This document shows, one piece after another, positions 37,605-50,069 of a stretch of DNA of 64,000 bases (positions are counted from its first letter, which is position 1; the number at the start of each line of letters is the position of its first letter). The notes under the pieces were generated by a model. It did no database searches, was not told the origin of the DNA, and saw nothing but the letters and a program-made list of their open reading frames with translations. The stretch is from Anseranas semipalmata (taxonomy: Eukaryota > Chordata > Aves > Anseriformes > Anseranatidae). A program made the translations under genes and the position numbers. The stretch lies in contig VXAA01004296.1 in NCBI GenBank assembly GCA_013399115.1, positions 987,902 to 1,051,901 of the forward strand. The letters run 5' to 3'.

Positions 37605-39748
37605 AGGTAACAATAATATGTAGTAAGTTCAACCCTTCAACCTTATGTTGAAAGAGAATGAAAGCAAACTGTCAACATGCAGCACTTAACTGAATTAATG
37701 AGGCACTACTGAAAAAAAATGGTTTTGTGACTGTGTAATTAGATGGAGTATCAGTCCACCTAGTCATAAGTATTCAGAATCGCAAGTCGGCCGTCTTACT
37801 CCTAAGCCTTCTGAACGTTTTGCCAACTTAAAACATTAAAATGACTTCCTCCTAGTATCTTAATTAAAATTAGTCAACTCCGCAGTTTGAAGACATGTGC
37901 AGAGTATCTTCAGCCTCCTAACCAGAATTTGCTGGGACCATTTCATTCTGGGGGCAACTTTCCCTACAGCTACTTTTGTAAAGCCAAAGGGCTATGAGTC
38001 TTACAAGTACTGTAGGAGGAGCCAGGTTCAAAGCCCTTGCACTTCATCATGCAGTCTTCTCTAACCAAGAGTTTTTCATGAACAATTAGAAACGTCTCTG
38101 CTTCATTCCAGTGCAGGTCAAAACAAAAATGTTAAAGCCTTCCTGCATGCATGAGCAAAATAATTCCATGCTGGTGAGACCCTGATGCAAAACCCTGTCT
38201 GCCTGCACCCTGAGTACTGCCAGGTGCCCTAACACAGATACGGCTATGGCAAGCACGAGCTCTCTTTACACACTGCTGATTACATATGCTCAGGGCAGAT
38301 CTGTCCAATGTTTCTTCAGTAGCCTTCTCACTAAGTCTCTCAACATTGCTTTATCCCTTTATCATTTAATTAAATCACCAATATAGAAACGTGTAGACGA
38401 AGCTGAACTAAAATTACTATAAAGGGCCAAAGTTAAAAGATACTGAAGATGTATTTCACAAACTGGGAGTGTGGCAATTAAAGTCTACCAACTCTGCCTC
38501 ATGACAACAAAGTTCTCTGAAGAAACATGCTACAAATGGCTTTTGGCTGCCTGACAACGCCTCAGTCTTTCTGATGTGTACAGCAATAGGGCTGCTGACT
38601 CAGTGTCAATATAAAGTATCCATTACCTTCCAACTCACTCTTACACGGTAAGTTATTGGCCGAATTGTTGTCTGACCTATGGAAAAAAAATTCAAGAGAG
38701 TATAAGAAAGATCAGGTCAACAGAAGCTCTTCAAGAGAAGGGTTCAATGGGGAAGCTATTCAATAGGATGAAAACTCCAGGCTGCTCTCTTTTTCTGAAC
38801 TCTTCTCAACAACCAGAGAATAGTTCCTTCTCCCTGGAATGAGCAATTTGCTAAGCATTCACAAAAAATTGACATTAAACAAATGTGCTGCACTGGTTGT
38901 AACTCAGGTGCGGTACCCAAATTCTGGCTGTCTCTACAGTTAGGCAGCTGAAACAACACTGAGACATTCTATGAGCTTCCCTCACCACAGCTGCTGTTCA
39001 ATCCATGGAAATCAACCTCAAGATGAAGTCAATACACTTAATTGGCTAATTTCTCACCAATTTAGACATTTAAAAGGAACAAAATATACTACGTTGAAAA
39101 ACAATACAAAGAAAATATTTTCACTGTGAATCTTTGAGAAACCTCTGAATTAATATCTAGAGCAGCAGCTACCACTTTGAGATAACAAACTTCCCAGAAA
39201 AAAATCCAGAAAAAAAAAAAATCCATCATTTGTTTTGACCAGATACACTGATCACTCAAAAGGTTGAGATGACACTCGCCTAGCTCAATAAGGATGCTGC
39301 GTAGCTTAATTATGGCTTTTGAAGCTCTTTGTGCCTTCAGAGAAATCACATAAAGCATAATTATCATTGGAATTAATACCAATATATAAAAGAACAGAAC
39401 AAAAAGCAGAAGACAAAAACACCACACGTAAAATACAGGTTCTATTACATCTCAGGTTCATTTTTAAAGAAAATATAAATCCATGTGACAAATATGAGAT
39501 CTGCGGGAGTCTGCTTTTCATCGCTTTTACTAGAAAGATTAAAACAAATTAAAACTTAGGAACCAATTTCATCCTAACTGAAAGTCTACCAACCTCAGTT
39601 GGGCTGCACCAGGGACATATTTGACTCAGAACAATAACTGAAGCATTAAAGGGTTGAGATTGTTCAGGAATTAAAAAAAAAAACAGAACTTGACAGTATT
39701 TCCAGACTACTGTGCTAGACCTTCTGGGGAGTGGGGAAAAACACCATG
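37605..39748. other. No gene seen
   Basis: No supported gene, RNA or confident repeat. Short A-runs near 38680 and 39200. Confidence 0.55.
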
Positions 39749-39754
39749 GGTTTC

Positions 39755-39850
39755 ATTCTGATCTCTCTGAAATAACTTCTGTTCTACATTAAGCTTCACT
39801 GATGTAAACACCACTATTCTTGTTTCTCCCTATGTAAGCAAGATCAGAAT
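39755..39850. mobile_element. Palindromic MITE-like element
   Basis: ATTCTGATCT (39755-39764) is the exact reverse complement of AGATCAGAAT (39841-39850). The interior is weakly symmetric, with 'gatgtaaacacc' and 'ctatgtaagc'. This follows a common amniote palindrome of the form 'attctgatctca..tacac.gtgtaa..', then 'gttactcc', then the mirrored half. At about 96 bp it is non-autonomous in size. The transposase group that moved it is not known to me. Confidence 0.5.
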
Positions 39851-42581
39851 CAGACTCCAAGTTTCTTGCCATCTGGTCAGAGACCACCCCCAATCAGTCA
39901 GCTATTGCTCCTTGAGAAAATTGAAATAAATACAGTGAAAGGCTACTGGCGTGCTAATTTGTGAACTGAAACAGACTGCAATGAGAAAACTGAACTGAAA
40001 CAAAAGATAACTAATGAGGCATTGTTATCCATATCCCACATAGCTTTGCTTCACCAAGTATTTGCATACTCTAGACAGTCATTGACTCAGGACTTAGAAA
40101 ACCCTAATCTCCTTCAGCTATCCAAGCTGAGAAACAGTTGAATGTTTTTTCCCCAATATAAGATGCACTGAGATACACTTTCAGCTTGTACAATCACATC
40201 AATGAAATCAGTCTGAATGTTGTAAAAGTCCTCTCCCAAACACAATATACTTACTTCCATACTTTTAATTTATTAATTTACAATACAGTACCTTGGTAAA
40301 TTGCCATAATCAGAAAGACATTATGAAGATATAAATCCCAGTATTTTCTCATACTTGGGTTTTCAACATGACAACTACATATATCAAGAGAATCTGACTG
40401 AACTCCTCCAAGATGCAATAGGAGATGTAAGATTTTTTTCATCTTTAAAGACAGCTGCATTCCTTCTCTTCTTTATAGAGAAAAAGCATTGTATTTCAAG
40501 CACTTCTTTTGAACACTTCAAGCCAGCTACCTAACTCACACTCATGGCCATCACAACTGACTCATACACTCCTAAGCACCATTTTCTGGGAGGACTAGCT
40601 ACCTGTATACCAGAAGGGTGATGCAAATGTATTTGCTCAGTCTTGTCAGATAACGACTCCTTTATCAGCCCTTAGAAGAGCATAGACAGAAGAACTTGAA
40701 TTATAAGACAAAAAATAAGATTTCACAAGCAGCAGAACTAACAAAAGTTTGCTTTCCTCTCCCATATCTTTTCCAAATCTCATTACACTATAGTCACCTC
40801 CTTCCATGCCCTCCTAGAGTACATTAAGTTCCCCTATTTCTGGTGTCCACCTCCATAAATATCTTCCCCATTTTCTCTATCTACTTGTTAGCCACACAAG
40901 CACTAGTATGCGCTGTAGCTCATTTGGTACAAGCACACAGGATGAAAAAGGAATACAGAAGGATAGGGGAAAGCAGAATCAGCCCTTTCAGTGAGAAGTG
41001 CACTATGGTGCAGTTGCACAATGGGACTAAGCTGAGTCATAAATTCTAACTTTGAAGGTCAGACTGAAGCATCTCAGAGGACAACTGCCCTTCTGGAAAC
41101 CAGAAACATGTCTCTAAAACACAGCTTTAGCAGACGTGAGGACACTTCTTGTTCTTTACTCCCCATTGTGATGAAAATACATCTTTTAAAAACTAAGCAA
41201 CAAAGCCCACAATGACAAGGTTTATCTTAACAGACCTAACCAGCACACAGTTGTTTTTAATTCCCTCACCTACCCCAAATTTGGCTAGCCACAGCACAGA
41301 AGTCTACTTGGCAGGGTCCTTCCAGTGCACACAATCTGGGCTGCAGAGCATGCAGAACTGTGCTTATTAGAACAGACCTACAGTGATACACCTCACAGTC
41401 CATCACACACACTCCAAGGCCCAGAAAAGACTAGCTACAGTTGAGGTTCAACCCCATGGGATGCTAATAACTGTTGTATAATAATTATAAATGGATGCCA
41501 AACATCTCAGATTACTTATATTGCCATTTCTCCCTAAGCCTAGAAATTTACTATTGCAATTTTCAGGCTTTAAAAAGACATTTTGCTATGCGATACCCTG
41601 ATATAACATTGACATCAGAAAAAAAAAAAAAACTATGATATATTACTCTTCTATTTTGTAGTATAAATATTTACAGCAACTCATAGCAGATTTGGATTTC
41701 TTCCAAAACAATTTACCTGCAGCATAAGTTTCCTCATCTATAGTTCTGATTATATATTACATTTTCAAAGATTATAAATCTCTTAGTTCATATACAGACA
41801 TAGCGTATGCCCCTTCTGAGAACATGAATACATGGCAAAGTACTCAAGGCAGTATGTTACGTGAGGGAGCTTTTATCTTCTAAGAATTATTCCAAGACTA
41901 CCAATCAATTTTTCATGAACAGTATAGCTGGTTTTGGAAGTAGCTATATTGAGATTTCTACTATAAGGCATAAGAGTTAAATAAAGCTACATTATTATTA
42001 AAGGAAGGTCTTTCTTGATGACATGAATACTTTGTATGTCATCATTCATAGCCACAATGCAATAAGAAACTTCAGTTAACTCCTGAGTCAGACTAGTAAA
42101 AATGCAAGCAAGATACTGAAACCTTCTGATCTACCCGACCTTCCAGGAGAGAAGCAGCTCATAGGAAAAATGATTATAGTAAGTTGACACCACAGTCAAG
42201 CTCTTGAACCTCAGTACTGCATGCCTATAAGTAGGAGAGAAGGACCAAGCCAAGATAATTTAGTATAAAACCTGGGACACCAGTAGAGGGGAAGGATGAA
42301 GGAACAAGATGAGGCAGGGTATTTTCCTATTAGCTGGTAAGCCAAGCCCCATTTTCAGTAAAGCAACTGTAGCTTCTGTTTTTCTAACTTGACAGATAGT
42401 CTAGCTAAGTCAAAGTTACCATCAAGTTACCATCAAATTTGCTTTATTATTGTTGCACGACAGAATCTATTGCAGTATGTAGTTTAGTGATCTTTCTCAA
42501 AAGCACTGATGCTTTCAGGCTTTAAAAAATGTTACAAGTAAACTTGCACAATTTTCGTCAATATTCAACAGACATATTTAA

Positions 42582-42631
42582 AGCAGATGCTGGAGAGCAG
42601 ATGCTGCAGAGCAGATGCTGGAGAGCAGATG
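42582..42631 (+). repeat. 14-bp tandem repeat, 3.6 copies
   Basis: The unit AGCAGATGCTGGAG is repeated at 42582, 42596 (one mismatch) and 42610, with a partial copy at 42624. A minisatellite-like local duplication. Confidence 0.9.
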
Positions 42632-44839
42632 ACCAGCTTGACTGCCCGAACTGAGCACTTCTTCCAGTCAAAAAGAAAAATTTTAACTATCTTTTGTTTT
42701 TAATATTTTTGTCCTCCTTTTACACTGTTAGAAATTCAATGACCCACCCCCAGTAGCCTTATAGTGTTGTTCAGATGACTCAGCTTTTCTCATAAAATAT
42801 TTCATTTGGGGGTTTCTCCCACTTCCTCTTTACTTGAAGACTGAGTCACCCAATTCGTCCTGATCAATAGGAATTATTTAAGATGCCCTCCCCTAGCCAA
42901 AAAGGTTCATTCAGTGACTTCTAGTTTAAGCTATAATTCTACCAGACTACCTGTTGTGAAAAGTGAGAGATACTACACCAATCCCTCCTTTCCAATTAGA
43001 ATTACAGGTAAGGATTTATTGTGTAGAGATGCATCCTCTCCCATTAGCACTCCACAGCATGTGCACACCAAACTAAAAAGCAAGATAGCAGCTATTCATC
43101 CAGACTGCTTCTCCTTGCCACCATCGGCATTCAGCTGGTTGCAGCATCTAGTCCCAGTGCATTTGTTATATATTATATTTTGTAAAAGCACCTCAAAGGC
43201 AAGAGGAACAGATGTGTCAAACATATAATCAGAAGTATACTGAAGGAAACAAAAACCTCTGTGGGTTGGAAAAAAATAATAGTTTTTCTAAATCCTGTCT
43301 TCTCCTGCCATCAAATTCATGCTGTATCATATACAGCACCAGGTACACTGTCAGAACTTTAAAAAAAAATGCTGACTGTAAGAAACCACATAGTTACACT
43401 GTAGTTTGTTTCCCTGAGTGAAGAACTGTCTTTCCCGGTGCTTGTTTTGAAAAGAAACAAATAGAGTGACCTATGGCACTTTTTCTTGGAAGATAACTGA
43501 ATAGGTCTATAGGCACTACTGTTACTGGACTGTCATCAATATTTACTTTCAGATTTTCATAGCTTAATATCATTTATACTTTCCTTCCTCACCTTTCTTT
43601 GGAAAATCCAAGCTGCACCTCCTTTTCTACACACTAGAAGGGAGCCTGACAGGTGCCTCATATTTTAAATCACACAAACATTATGCCATAATTACTTATT
43701 AAAGGAGTTAATCTAAGGGGTTTTAACTCTGGAATGTAAAAGCTTGAATAAATAATCAGGTTGTTATAGAAGTAGGAGGAAAACCATTACCTCGAATAAT
43801 ACCTATATAATACACGTATGTTTAATGCATCAATACCTTTGTTATTAATAAAGCATGGACCGAGTTCATTTAGAGCATTCAAAGGTTAGTGTATCATTAA
43901 TAGATTTATAAATAAGTTGAGACATCAAGCCACAGGTGATGTTGGAAACAGGTAGGAAAACTGAAATGGTGTTCAGAGTGAATTATTTTCCTACTAACTT
44001 CAGTATCTCTTTTATGCTATATTTATTAGGTATAATCAGTGAGAGAAAGAGAATATTACTTTCCCGGTAAAGAGGTTTCATTAGTTAAAACAGAAAATAT
44101 AGAAGACAAGGATTTTGTATATAGGTGTTTTATTCCCCTATAAATCTACAGTAAATCTGAAGAGTGGACACTCGTCTTTTCCTGAGGTGTACATGTGACT
44201 GGGGAAGCAGAACTGATTGCCCTGGAAGGTTTCCAGCAGAAGCAGTCTGCCTGTGATTCTTCAAAACATTTTGAAATTTTAAGACAAAATTTCACTAGGA
44301 ATTAGCACAATATACTACTGTAAGAGATGCTTTGGAAGCACCTCAGCCATGCTAATAAACTAAATCCTCCTAAATAGAAAAGAAACAACATCCCATAGTC
44401 CCAACAAAGATATTACTAGATTTGTTCCAGTGTTGTACAGTTGGTTATATACCCAAATTTCATCCAATGACAAAACTAATGTAGCACTGTTCCACTTCAT
44501 ATGCACTATTTAACCACAATATTGGGAGATCTTCTGATAAATCTTTGACAAGCACATTTAAAACCTTATAATGTCAAAGAAATAAATGTACCTGACAAGC
44601 AGGGGAAAGGGGAGATTCTCTGCATCTTCCTCCTGAATTATTGTTAATCAGTTACAAACAGGTATCTTCAGCCTGCAAAGCATTTCCTCTCCTCAACAAG
44701 CACAGTTCTCTGCTGAAGGAGGACTGTAACTTAGCTCTTGAGGACTGCATCTGCAGAAGGACCTGAGTGACACAGCCAGCTATGAAATACTGACCACATG
44801 AACAGGGGAAGGAATGCTCCTAGCCATCTAGTTATAGCT

Positions 44840-44894
44840 AAAAGAAAAAAGAAAAAAAAAGAAAAGAAAAAGAAAGGAAAAAAAAAAAAGAAAA
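44840..44894 (+). repeat. 55-nt pure purine tract (A-rich)
   Basis: Only A and G, mostly AAAAG-type units with no pyrimidine interruption. The short lysine-rich frame crossing it is an artefact of this tract. Confidence 0.85.
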
Positions 44895-45300
44895 CATATC
44901 CTTGTTCTTTTCCTGTGACTCAATGTATGCAGGCTACCTACTTTCTCTTAACTATGCTATCCTTTGGAACACGAAGATGGTGCAATTTTCAAACTCTAGA
45001 CAGACAGACTACTACAGGTAGTAATGAAGTGTAGCTGCACTTCTCACTCTGTTCTCCAAGTACTACATGAGTGCATTGTTGCTTAAATAAATCTATACAC
45101 ATAACCCATTCAGAAATTCTCATGTGACTAGAGCCAGGAAAGTGCCAAGAAGAGATATTATAAAAACATCAGAGGAACATACTGCAAGAATTCTCTCCAC
45201 TTCCCTTGGTAAATAACTGCCTTTATTTATATACACAGGGGTAATCCGAAGTCAAGCCTGACAACGCACAAGTACACCAGCCACTGCTCTGATGAGCTTG

Positions 45301-45600
45301 CAAGCGGTCACAAGGGAAAGGGCCGGAGCAGCCGCAGGCTCACTCAGCTCCCCGCGGCCCAGTCGCCCCGTGGCCCAGTCGCCCCGCGGCCTGCTCCAGC
45401 ACCTGGCACGTGGTACTGGCTGGCAGGGAGGTCCTCCATGTGGCCGGCCCTGAGACACCCGCGGTAATACCCAGTGCAAGGGATAATCTTGGCATAAAGA
45501 AGGGGGAGAAGTGACAGCCAGAACAAAGAGGGCACGGGGCCAAAGCCCAAATATCTGAACCGCCCGTGCAAGCCACATCGGCACCCACCTCACAAGGGAG
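45301..45600. other. Isolated CpG-rich patch
   Basis: I count 18 CpG dinucleotides and about 65% G+C in these 300 bases, against an AT-rich CpG-poor background. The first 180 bases exceed 70% G+C. It includes a 16-bp tandem (45354-45391) inside an imperfect hairpin. A minus-strand frame of 152 codons (45252-45710) spans it, but GC-rich DNA has few stops and I recognise no domain. It could be a small CpG island marking an unannotated transcript start, a fragment of a GC-rich retrocopy, or a biased-gene-conversion hot spot. No RNA evidence is available. Confidence 0.55.
45354..45391 (+). repeat. 16-bp tandem GCGGCCCAGTCGCCCC with partial third copy
   Basis: Two copies (45354-45369 and 45370-45385, one mismatch) are followed by GCGGCC. 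The array is bounded by GGAGCAGCCGC (45325-45335) and GCGGCCTGCTCC (45386-45397), which pair with one bulge, so the array sits in the loop of a potential stem. Confidence 0.85.
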
Positions 45601-45620
45601 GCTGGCTGCAAATCCTCATG

Positions 45621-46365
45621 CATCTCGAAGAACCCCCATCCTCCTTCCAGAGTTTTTGGTAGAAAAGGAATACGATACAGAAGTGAATTCACTTCCTTAA
45701 GTACAACCACTCAATTACCTGTGTATGTTCGTCCTTGCTCTTGGGCAAAACAAACGAAGCAACTTCTGTTCTCAGTCACGCAAGCGCAAATCTGGAGTAA
45801 ATCAACAGCTTTCAGTGGCATTATTATTTACACCAGTGCGAATGAAAGCAAAATCTCACATTTTGTTAAGACAAAGATTAAGATCTCTGAGCCAGTATGG
45901 ATCTCTACACTGGTGCCAAATCCCAAATTTCTCAATTTTTTCACGTGTTTAAATAGAGTATCTGCAAAGCTTTTTGTACTGCTTAGACAAAACCATGCCT
46001 TAAGTAAAAACGACAGATTTCTAGATGTTGACAGGCTCCAAACTCTCCTAAATCCTCCCTCTTTATTCTAAAACAGTAGATTTATTTCAAATATTCTTAA
46101 GGAAAGAATGAATGAAAAGAAGCCACACAAATGCTATCCAACTGTCCCCAATCTGCCCAGAAAAGATAGAGCTCTGCACAGCAACAAAAATGCCACCAAG
46201 AGCCAGCTCTCCTAAAGATTTTATAAACCATCCACACTAGAGAAGGACTAAACTCTGATGTTCTCTACCTCTTGTAAATTTATATAAATAGAGCAACTCC
46301 AATATGTCACTCTTCTCCTGGCAGGAAAAATTAAATTTGCTGAGGAATCTCTCTCCCTACTACGG
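45621..46365. other. No gene seen
   Basis: Two overlapping short plus-strand frames begin at 45721-45725 but show no motif. No repeat recognised. Confidence 0.5.
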
Positions 46366-46369
46366 CAGG

Positions 46370-46545
46370 AAGAAAGGCATCAGCCTGTCTTCAAGAAGCC
46401 TGGGTTCAATTGCCCCCATCACCAACTCCCTGTACAACACTGGGAGGCCACTGTTTGCCTGTGCCTTATTTGTTTGTAAAAAGGAGGGTAACATCCCCCT
46501 CCTTAGCTCAAAGCAGAGGGGGAGACAACTTCTTGAATAACAGGG
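46370..46545 (+). mobile_element. MIR-like SINE (plus strand)
   Basis: The plus strand reads 'aagcctgggttcaattgccc' (46397-46416), matching the tRNA-related head and core start 'gacctgggttcaattcccagctctgcc'. It continues to 'tgcctgtgccttatttgtttgtaaaa' (about 46458-46481), matching 'cctctgtgcctcagtttcctctgtaaaatgg'. It covers most of the SINE core and is diverged and non-coding. The short frame across it is a by-product. Confidence 0.6.
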
Positions 46546-49500
46546 GACAGAAGCATCTGAAATAAAACAAATGCACATAGCCCAATTCCATGATTAGCAC
46601 AGCCAACTAAGAAGCCATTTTAGGAAGTCATTTGCTGTACTTTTTTTAAAAAAAAAAAAAAAAAAAAGAGTCTTTGGAAGTGTCTGGAGGAACAGAGGGA
46701 AATACTTCAAAATGGCTGTCAAAATGTTTACTTTTAGCTGCAACTATTCCCTTAATTCTTTATGAATTAATATCTTTTGATAAATTTGAAACTTATCAGA
46801 AACTCTATCAAAGCTAGAAACTTTACTGTGAACTAAGCGTCCTTTTTTTCCCCCTTGAATCATATCTAAAATATCTTCCTCAAAACTACAGAAATGCATC
46901 CCTTACTTGGCAAGCACATGTACATACTTTTTGGCAATTACCTGCTTATTGCAGGGACTGTGAAAGCAAAGTAGTCAAAATTAAGCTCATTACAATCTTA
47001 AATCATGTCAGAGTTATGATTTGCTCCATAAATTACCAATTTTAAAATGCATGCAAATATATCTTATTAGAGAATTGCAAATAATTTTTCATGGATCACA
47101 GGAGCTACAGGGTGCACTTCTCTACAGATCTTGAGTTCAGTGGTATTACTCATGCAACACTGAGTACTAAATACTCTGTAAAATTCTTATTTTGGCAATG
47201 GTTTTAAACTGCATATTCTATCCAAAGTCTACTGCGTAATGAGTGGTAGATAAACAGCAGCTGCTGTGTAAATCATCCAAAAGAAAGAAATTACCTAACT
47301 GCTGAAACTTCTGCCAGCTCAGCAGCAACAGGTAGCACAAGCAGCCTCTCTACACTTAAATTTCACCAAAACAGAGGAAGCAGAGAAGTGCCCCCGGCAC
47401 ATTCACCTACATAAGTTCTCTGAGACATCAGAAAGACCTATACAGACCTTAGCAGATGTTTAGCTTTTTCTTTTTTCCTTAAGAGGCTCATTAAAACCAA
47501 CAAACAAAAAAGCATGGAAATTTGACTTCATTTCTTTGTTCTTTGTTTTATTGCTTTTCATTGTCCAGCTAGAAATTTTGCCTCTTCCAAACCCGATGAG
47601 CGAGTGTTTTCCAAAGGTGATGCATCCTCCATAAGGCAGTGATGCTCTACACTGGGAGAGTACGTTACTTCTGGGGACAAGTTTTCAAAAACAGATGCAC
47701 TTTACCAACAGTGGGTGCACAGAAATATTTACCAAGAAAACACCAAGCTGCATTTGCAGGTGACAACTTCAAAAGGATTAGGTAGTTCTCCAACTCACAG
47801 ATTTGGGTCCAGTCTTGTGACAACTGAGATTAGATTATTTTTTTCCTTCCCTGTTCTAGGCCAATAACAGCTCTCTGTCCTTTTACCTCACTGGATTTGT
47901 GTGTGGAGATTATATGTTTGGAAGGCTTAACACAAGCAGAATCAGAGGTTTTTTGTTGTTTTTTTTTTTCCATTCAATCTTCAATTTTTTTTCAGATCTT
48001 TGAGTACAAATACTACATCTGTTTCTCAAGTAAACTGTCCCATACCTCAGTAGGGAATAAGCATACTTTGTAAATCATTCCACTACACTATAAAATAATC
48101 ACCATCCTTCCAAGGCCATGCCCTGCCTGGAAACAGACACTTCCATTGTGCACCTGTGGGGCCATGCTCCAGGTTACTAACCTGTTACCTGCCATCCTTT
48201 GGAGGTCAGTGGAGTTCCTTACACAGCTTGAGCCTGTTCAAAGACATCTCCTGACTGTAATCACCAGGTGCTGGATTGCTGGTTGATTCCCAAGCTCTAG
48301 GTTCTTCCTCTGTGCTTGTTTGGCACCCAACACTTCCACAGCCCTTACAGAAGCCTCTGGGCATTGCCATAGCCCAAATAACATTTTGGTGGGTTAACTG
48401 ATTTCATTTTAATAACACTTACTTTCCTGGAGTGTGTTATTTCCCCAAGAAACACCTACTGTAGATTTTGGTGCAGAGGCAGGGAGCAAGGGAGTTGTCA
48501 CCTTGCTGTTAATGTAAAGGGCAAATAGAGAAAATTAACATTTACAGAGAAATATTGTTACTTGATGATAAATGCCCACATCCTAGGCCAAATTCTGCAT
48601 ATCAAGCACCACGAACAGATATCAAAACCACGTTGCTGTAGTAGCCAGTCTGTGATCTTTATTTTAAGGTGTTTGCAACCCAGATGGACTAGAAAAATGA
48701 AAGCCTTGAATGAACCACAGTGACAGAAAATCCTACCCAACAGCTGTACCTGCCCACGTACCCTCCCATGGCACCTACACATGATCACTTCTACATATTT
48801 TCCACTTACACTGCAATGGAAACTCTACCACTGCTGCCCATGGACTGGGAGTCAAATCCAGTCATGTTTTATTTAAAAAAGAAAACCTTTATTTATGGAT
48901 GAGCGTTTTGCGAGCAGTATTACCACTTATTGTCACTGTTGAAACCTACAGTTCAGATCTTTTATACAAACAATTGAACAGAAAGAAAAATAGGGTAGGA
49001 TATAAACTGCAGTTTGCCCCGCCATCCACACCCCCAGAAACACTTGCTTACCCCAGGAAAACTTTCCCAACAAAAAGTTCTGGTGAGAAGTTTTGGTTCT
49101 GAGTCAGCATCTTTCACTGAAACCAGCCAAAATACAGAGGGTTGGTTGGTTTTTTTCCCTTCAACAAGCAGGATTCAGAAATTTGATAAATAATTTAATT
49201 CCAGTTAGAAATTGTTATTATAAAACTGAACAATAAATGTCAACTGTTTTAAGCACAGTGAGTCATACTTTTTATCAGCATTTACATAACAATTTTATTT
49301 AGATTTTTTGTCTGGTATAATTTTTCATTCATTACTTCATAGTTGGTTCTTCAAGCAATGAAATAACCCACACAGAACTGCTAAATAGTGTCTCAAGTCC
49401 AAATAATAAAAAACAACTATTCCTTATCTGTTATTGCCAGAAATAGAGAAGCCTAAGATCTCACAGAACTATAAAACCATTGTATAAAATATCTCAGTGC

Positions 49501-49950
49501 CCTTCTGAAGCAGATATGCATGTTCTCATAAATACGCCGAAGCCCTAAGACAGCGAACAGCCCAATTCCATACGTAAAATGAGCATTACTCTCCAAACCA
49601 AAGTCCTGACCTGTTTTACTACTGTGCCTACTGAACAACATCTGTCCATAATGAAGGGCTTTCAGACTTGAAACAAGGAGATTACATTTGTTTTGGTATT
49701 TAAATACAAGCTGGGAGCTGGACAGTTTAGGATTAAATATTAATGAAAAACCTTTCAAGGTGCTTAATAATTGCTAAATCAAAAAAAAAAAGACAACAGT
49801 TACTAAAAATAAATCTCAGGAAACAATTAACTCTGAGTCTTCTGTGGAGTTTAGGAGGAATAGGCAACAACAACAAAAAAATCGAGTGGATAGGGGACAC
49901 TATGGACAACAAATGACACAATAGTGCCATGAATAGTCATGGCTGTACAG
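46546..49950. other. No gene seen
   Basis: T7 followed by A20 lies at 46641-46667. The bases around 47685-47765 ('gttttcaaaaacagatgcac', 'cagtgggtgcacag', 'gctgcatttgcagg') resemble an old amniote repeat, but the match is too weak to call. Nothing else is recognised. Confidence 0.5.
46648..46667 (+). repeat. A20 homopolymer preceded by T7
   Basis: A T7 run at 46641-46647 adjoins A20, giving a short inverted T/A symmetry. Confidence 0.9.
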
Positions 49951-49954
49951 GAAA

Positions 49955-50065
49955 GTGGTGAGACTCAGTGGAAGGAGTTTTGGATGGGAAATCTGGAAAC
50001 CCATATTCTCTCCTGGCACTGCCCTGTAGTGCAAATTCTACCTCTGCAACGTGGTGCTCCTCTAG
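49955..50065 (+). mobile_element. Possible MIR-like SINE head (plus strand)
   Basis: The plus strand reads 'gtggtgagactcagtgg', then 'gatgggaaatctggaaaccc', then 'tctcctggcactgccctgtag'. This follows the order of the MIR head ('agtggttagagca', 'tgggagtcaggagacctgg', 'tcctggctctgccactg'). The match fades after about 50060. Confidence 0.45.
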
Positions 50066-50069
50066 GTCT

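Larger units (their letters stand above)
39851..45245. other. No gene seen
   Basis: Contains a 14-bp tandem array at 42582-42631, a purine tract at 44840-44894 and an A13 run near 41620. I recognise no gene or interspersed repeat. Confidence 0.55.

Noticed and set aside
44798..45034. Lysine-rich frame
   Set aside because: It is the translation of the A/G simple tract at 44840-44894.
45252..45710. 152-codon minus-strand frame through the CpG patch
   Set aside because: GC-rich DNA has few stops, overlapping frames occur in the other minus-strand registers, and the protein (rich in P, R, W) matches no family I know. Kept only as a CpG-rich feature.
46640..46670. T7A20 as the tail of a processed retrocopy
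   Set aside because: No coding or structured RNA body precedes it and no flanking target duplication was found.
47570..47800. Possible old amniote repeat ('ttttcaaaa', 'cagtgggtgcacag', 'tgcatttgcagg')
   Set aside because: Landmarks are suggestive, but too short and too diverged to assign by eye.
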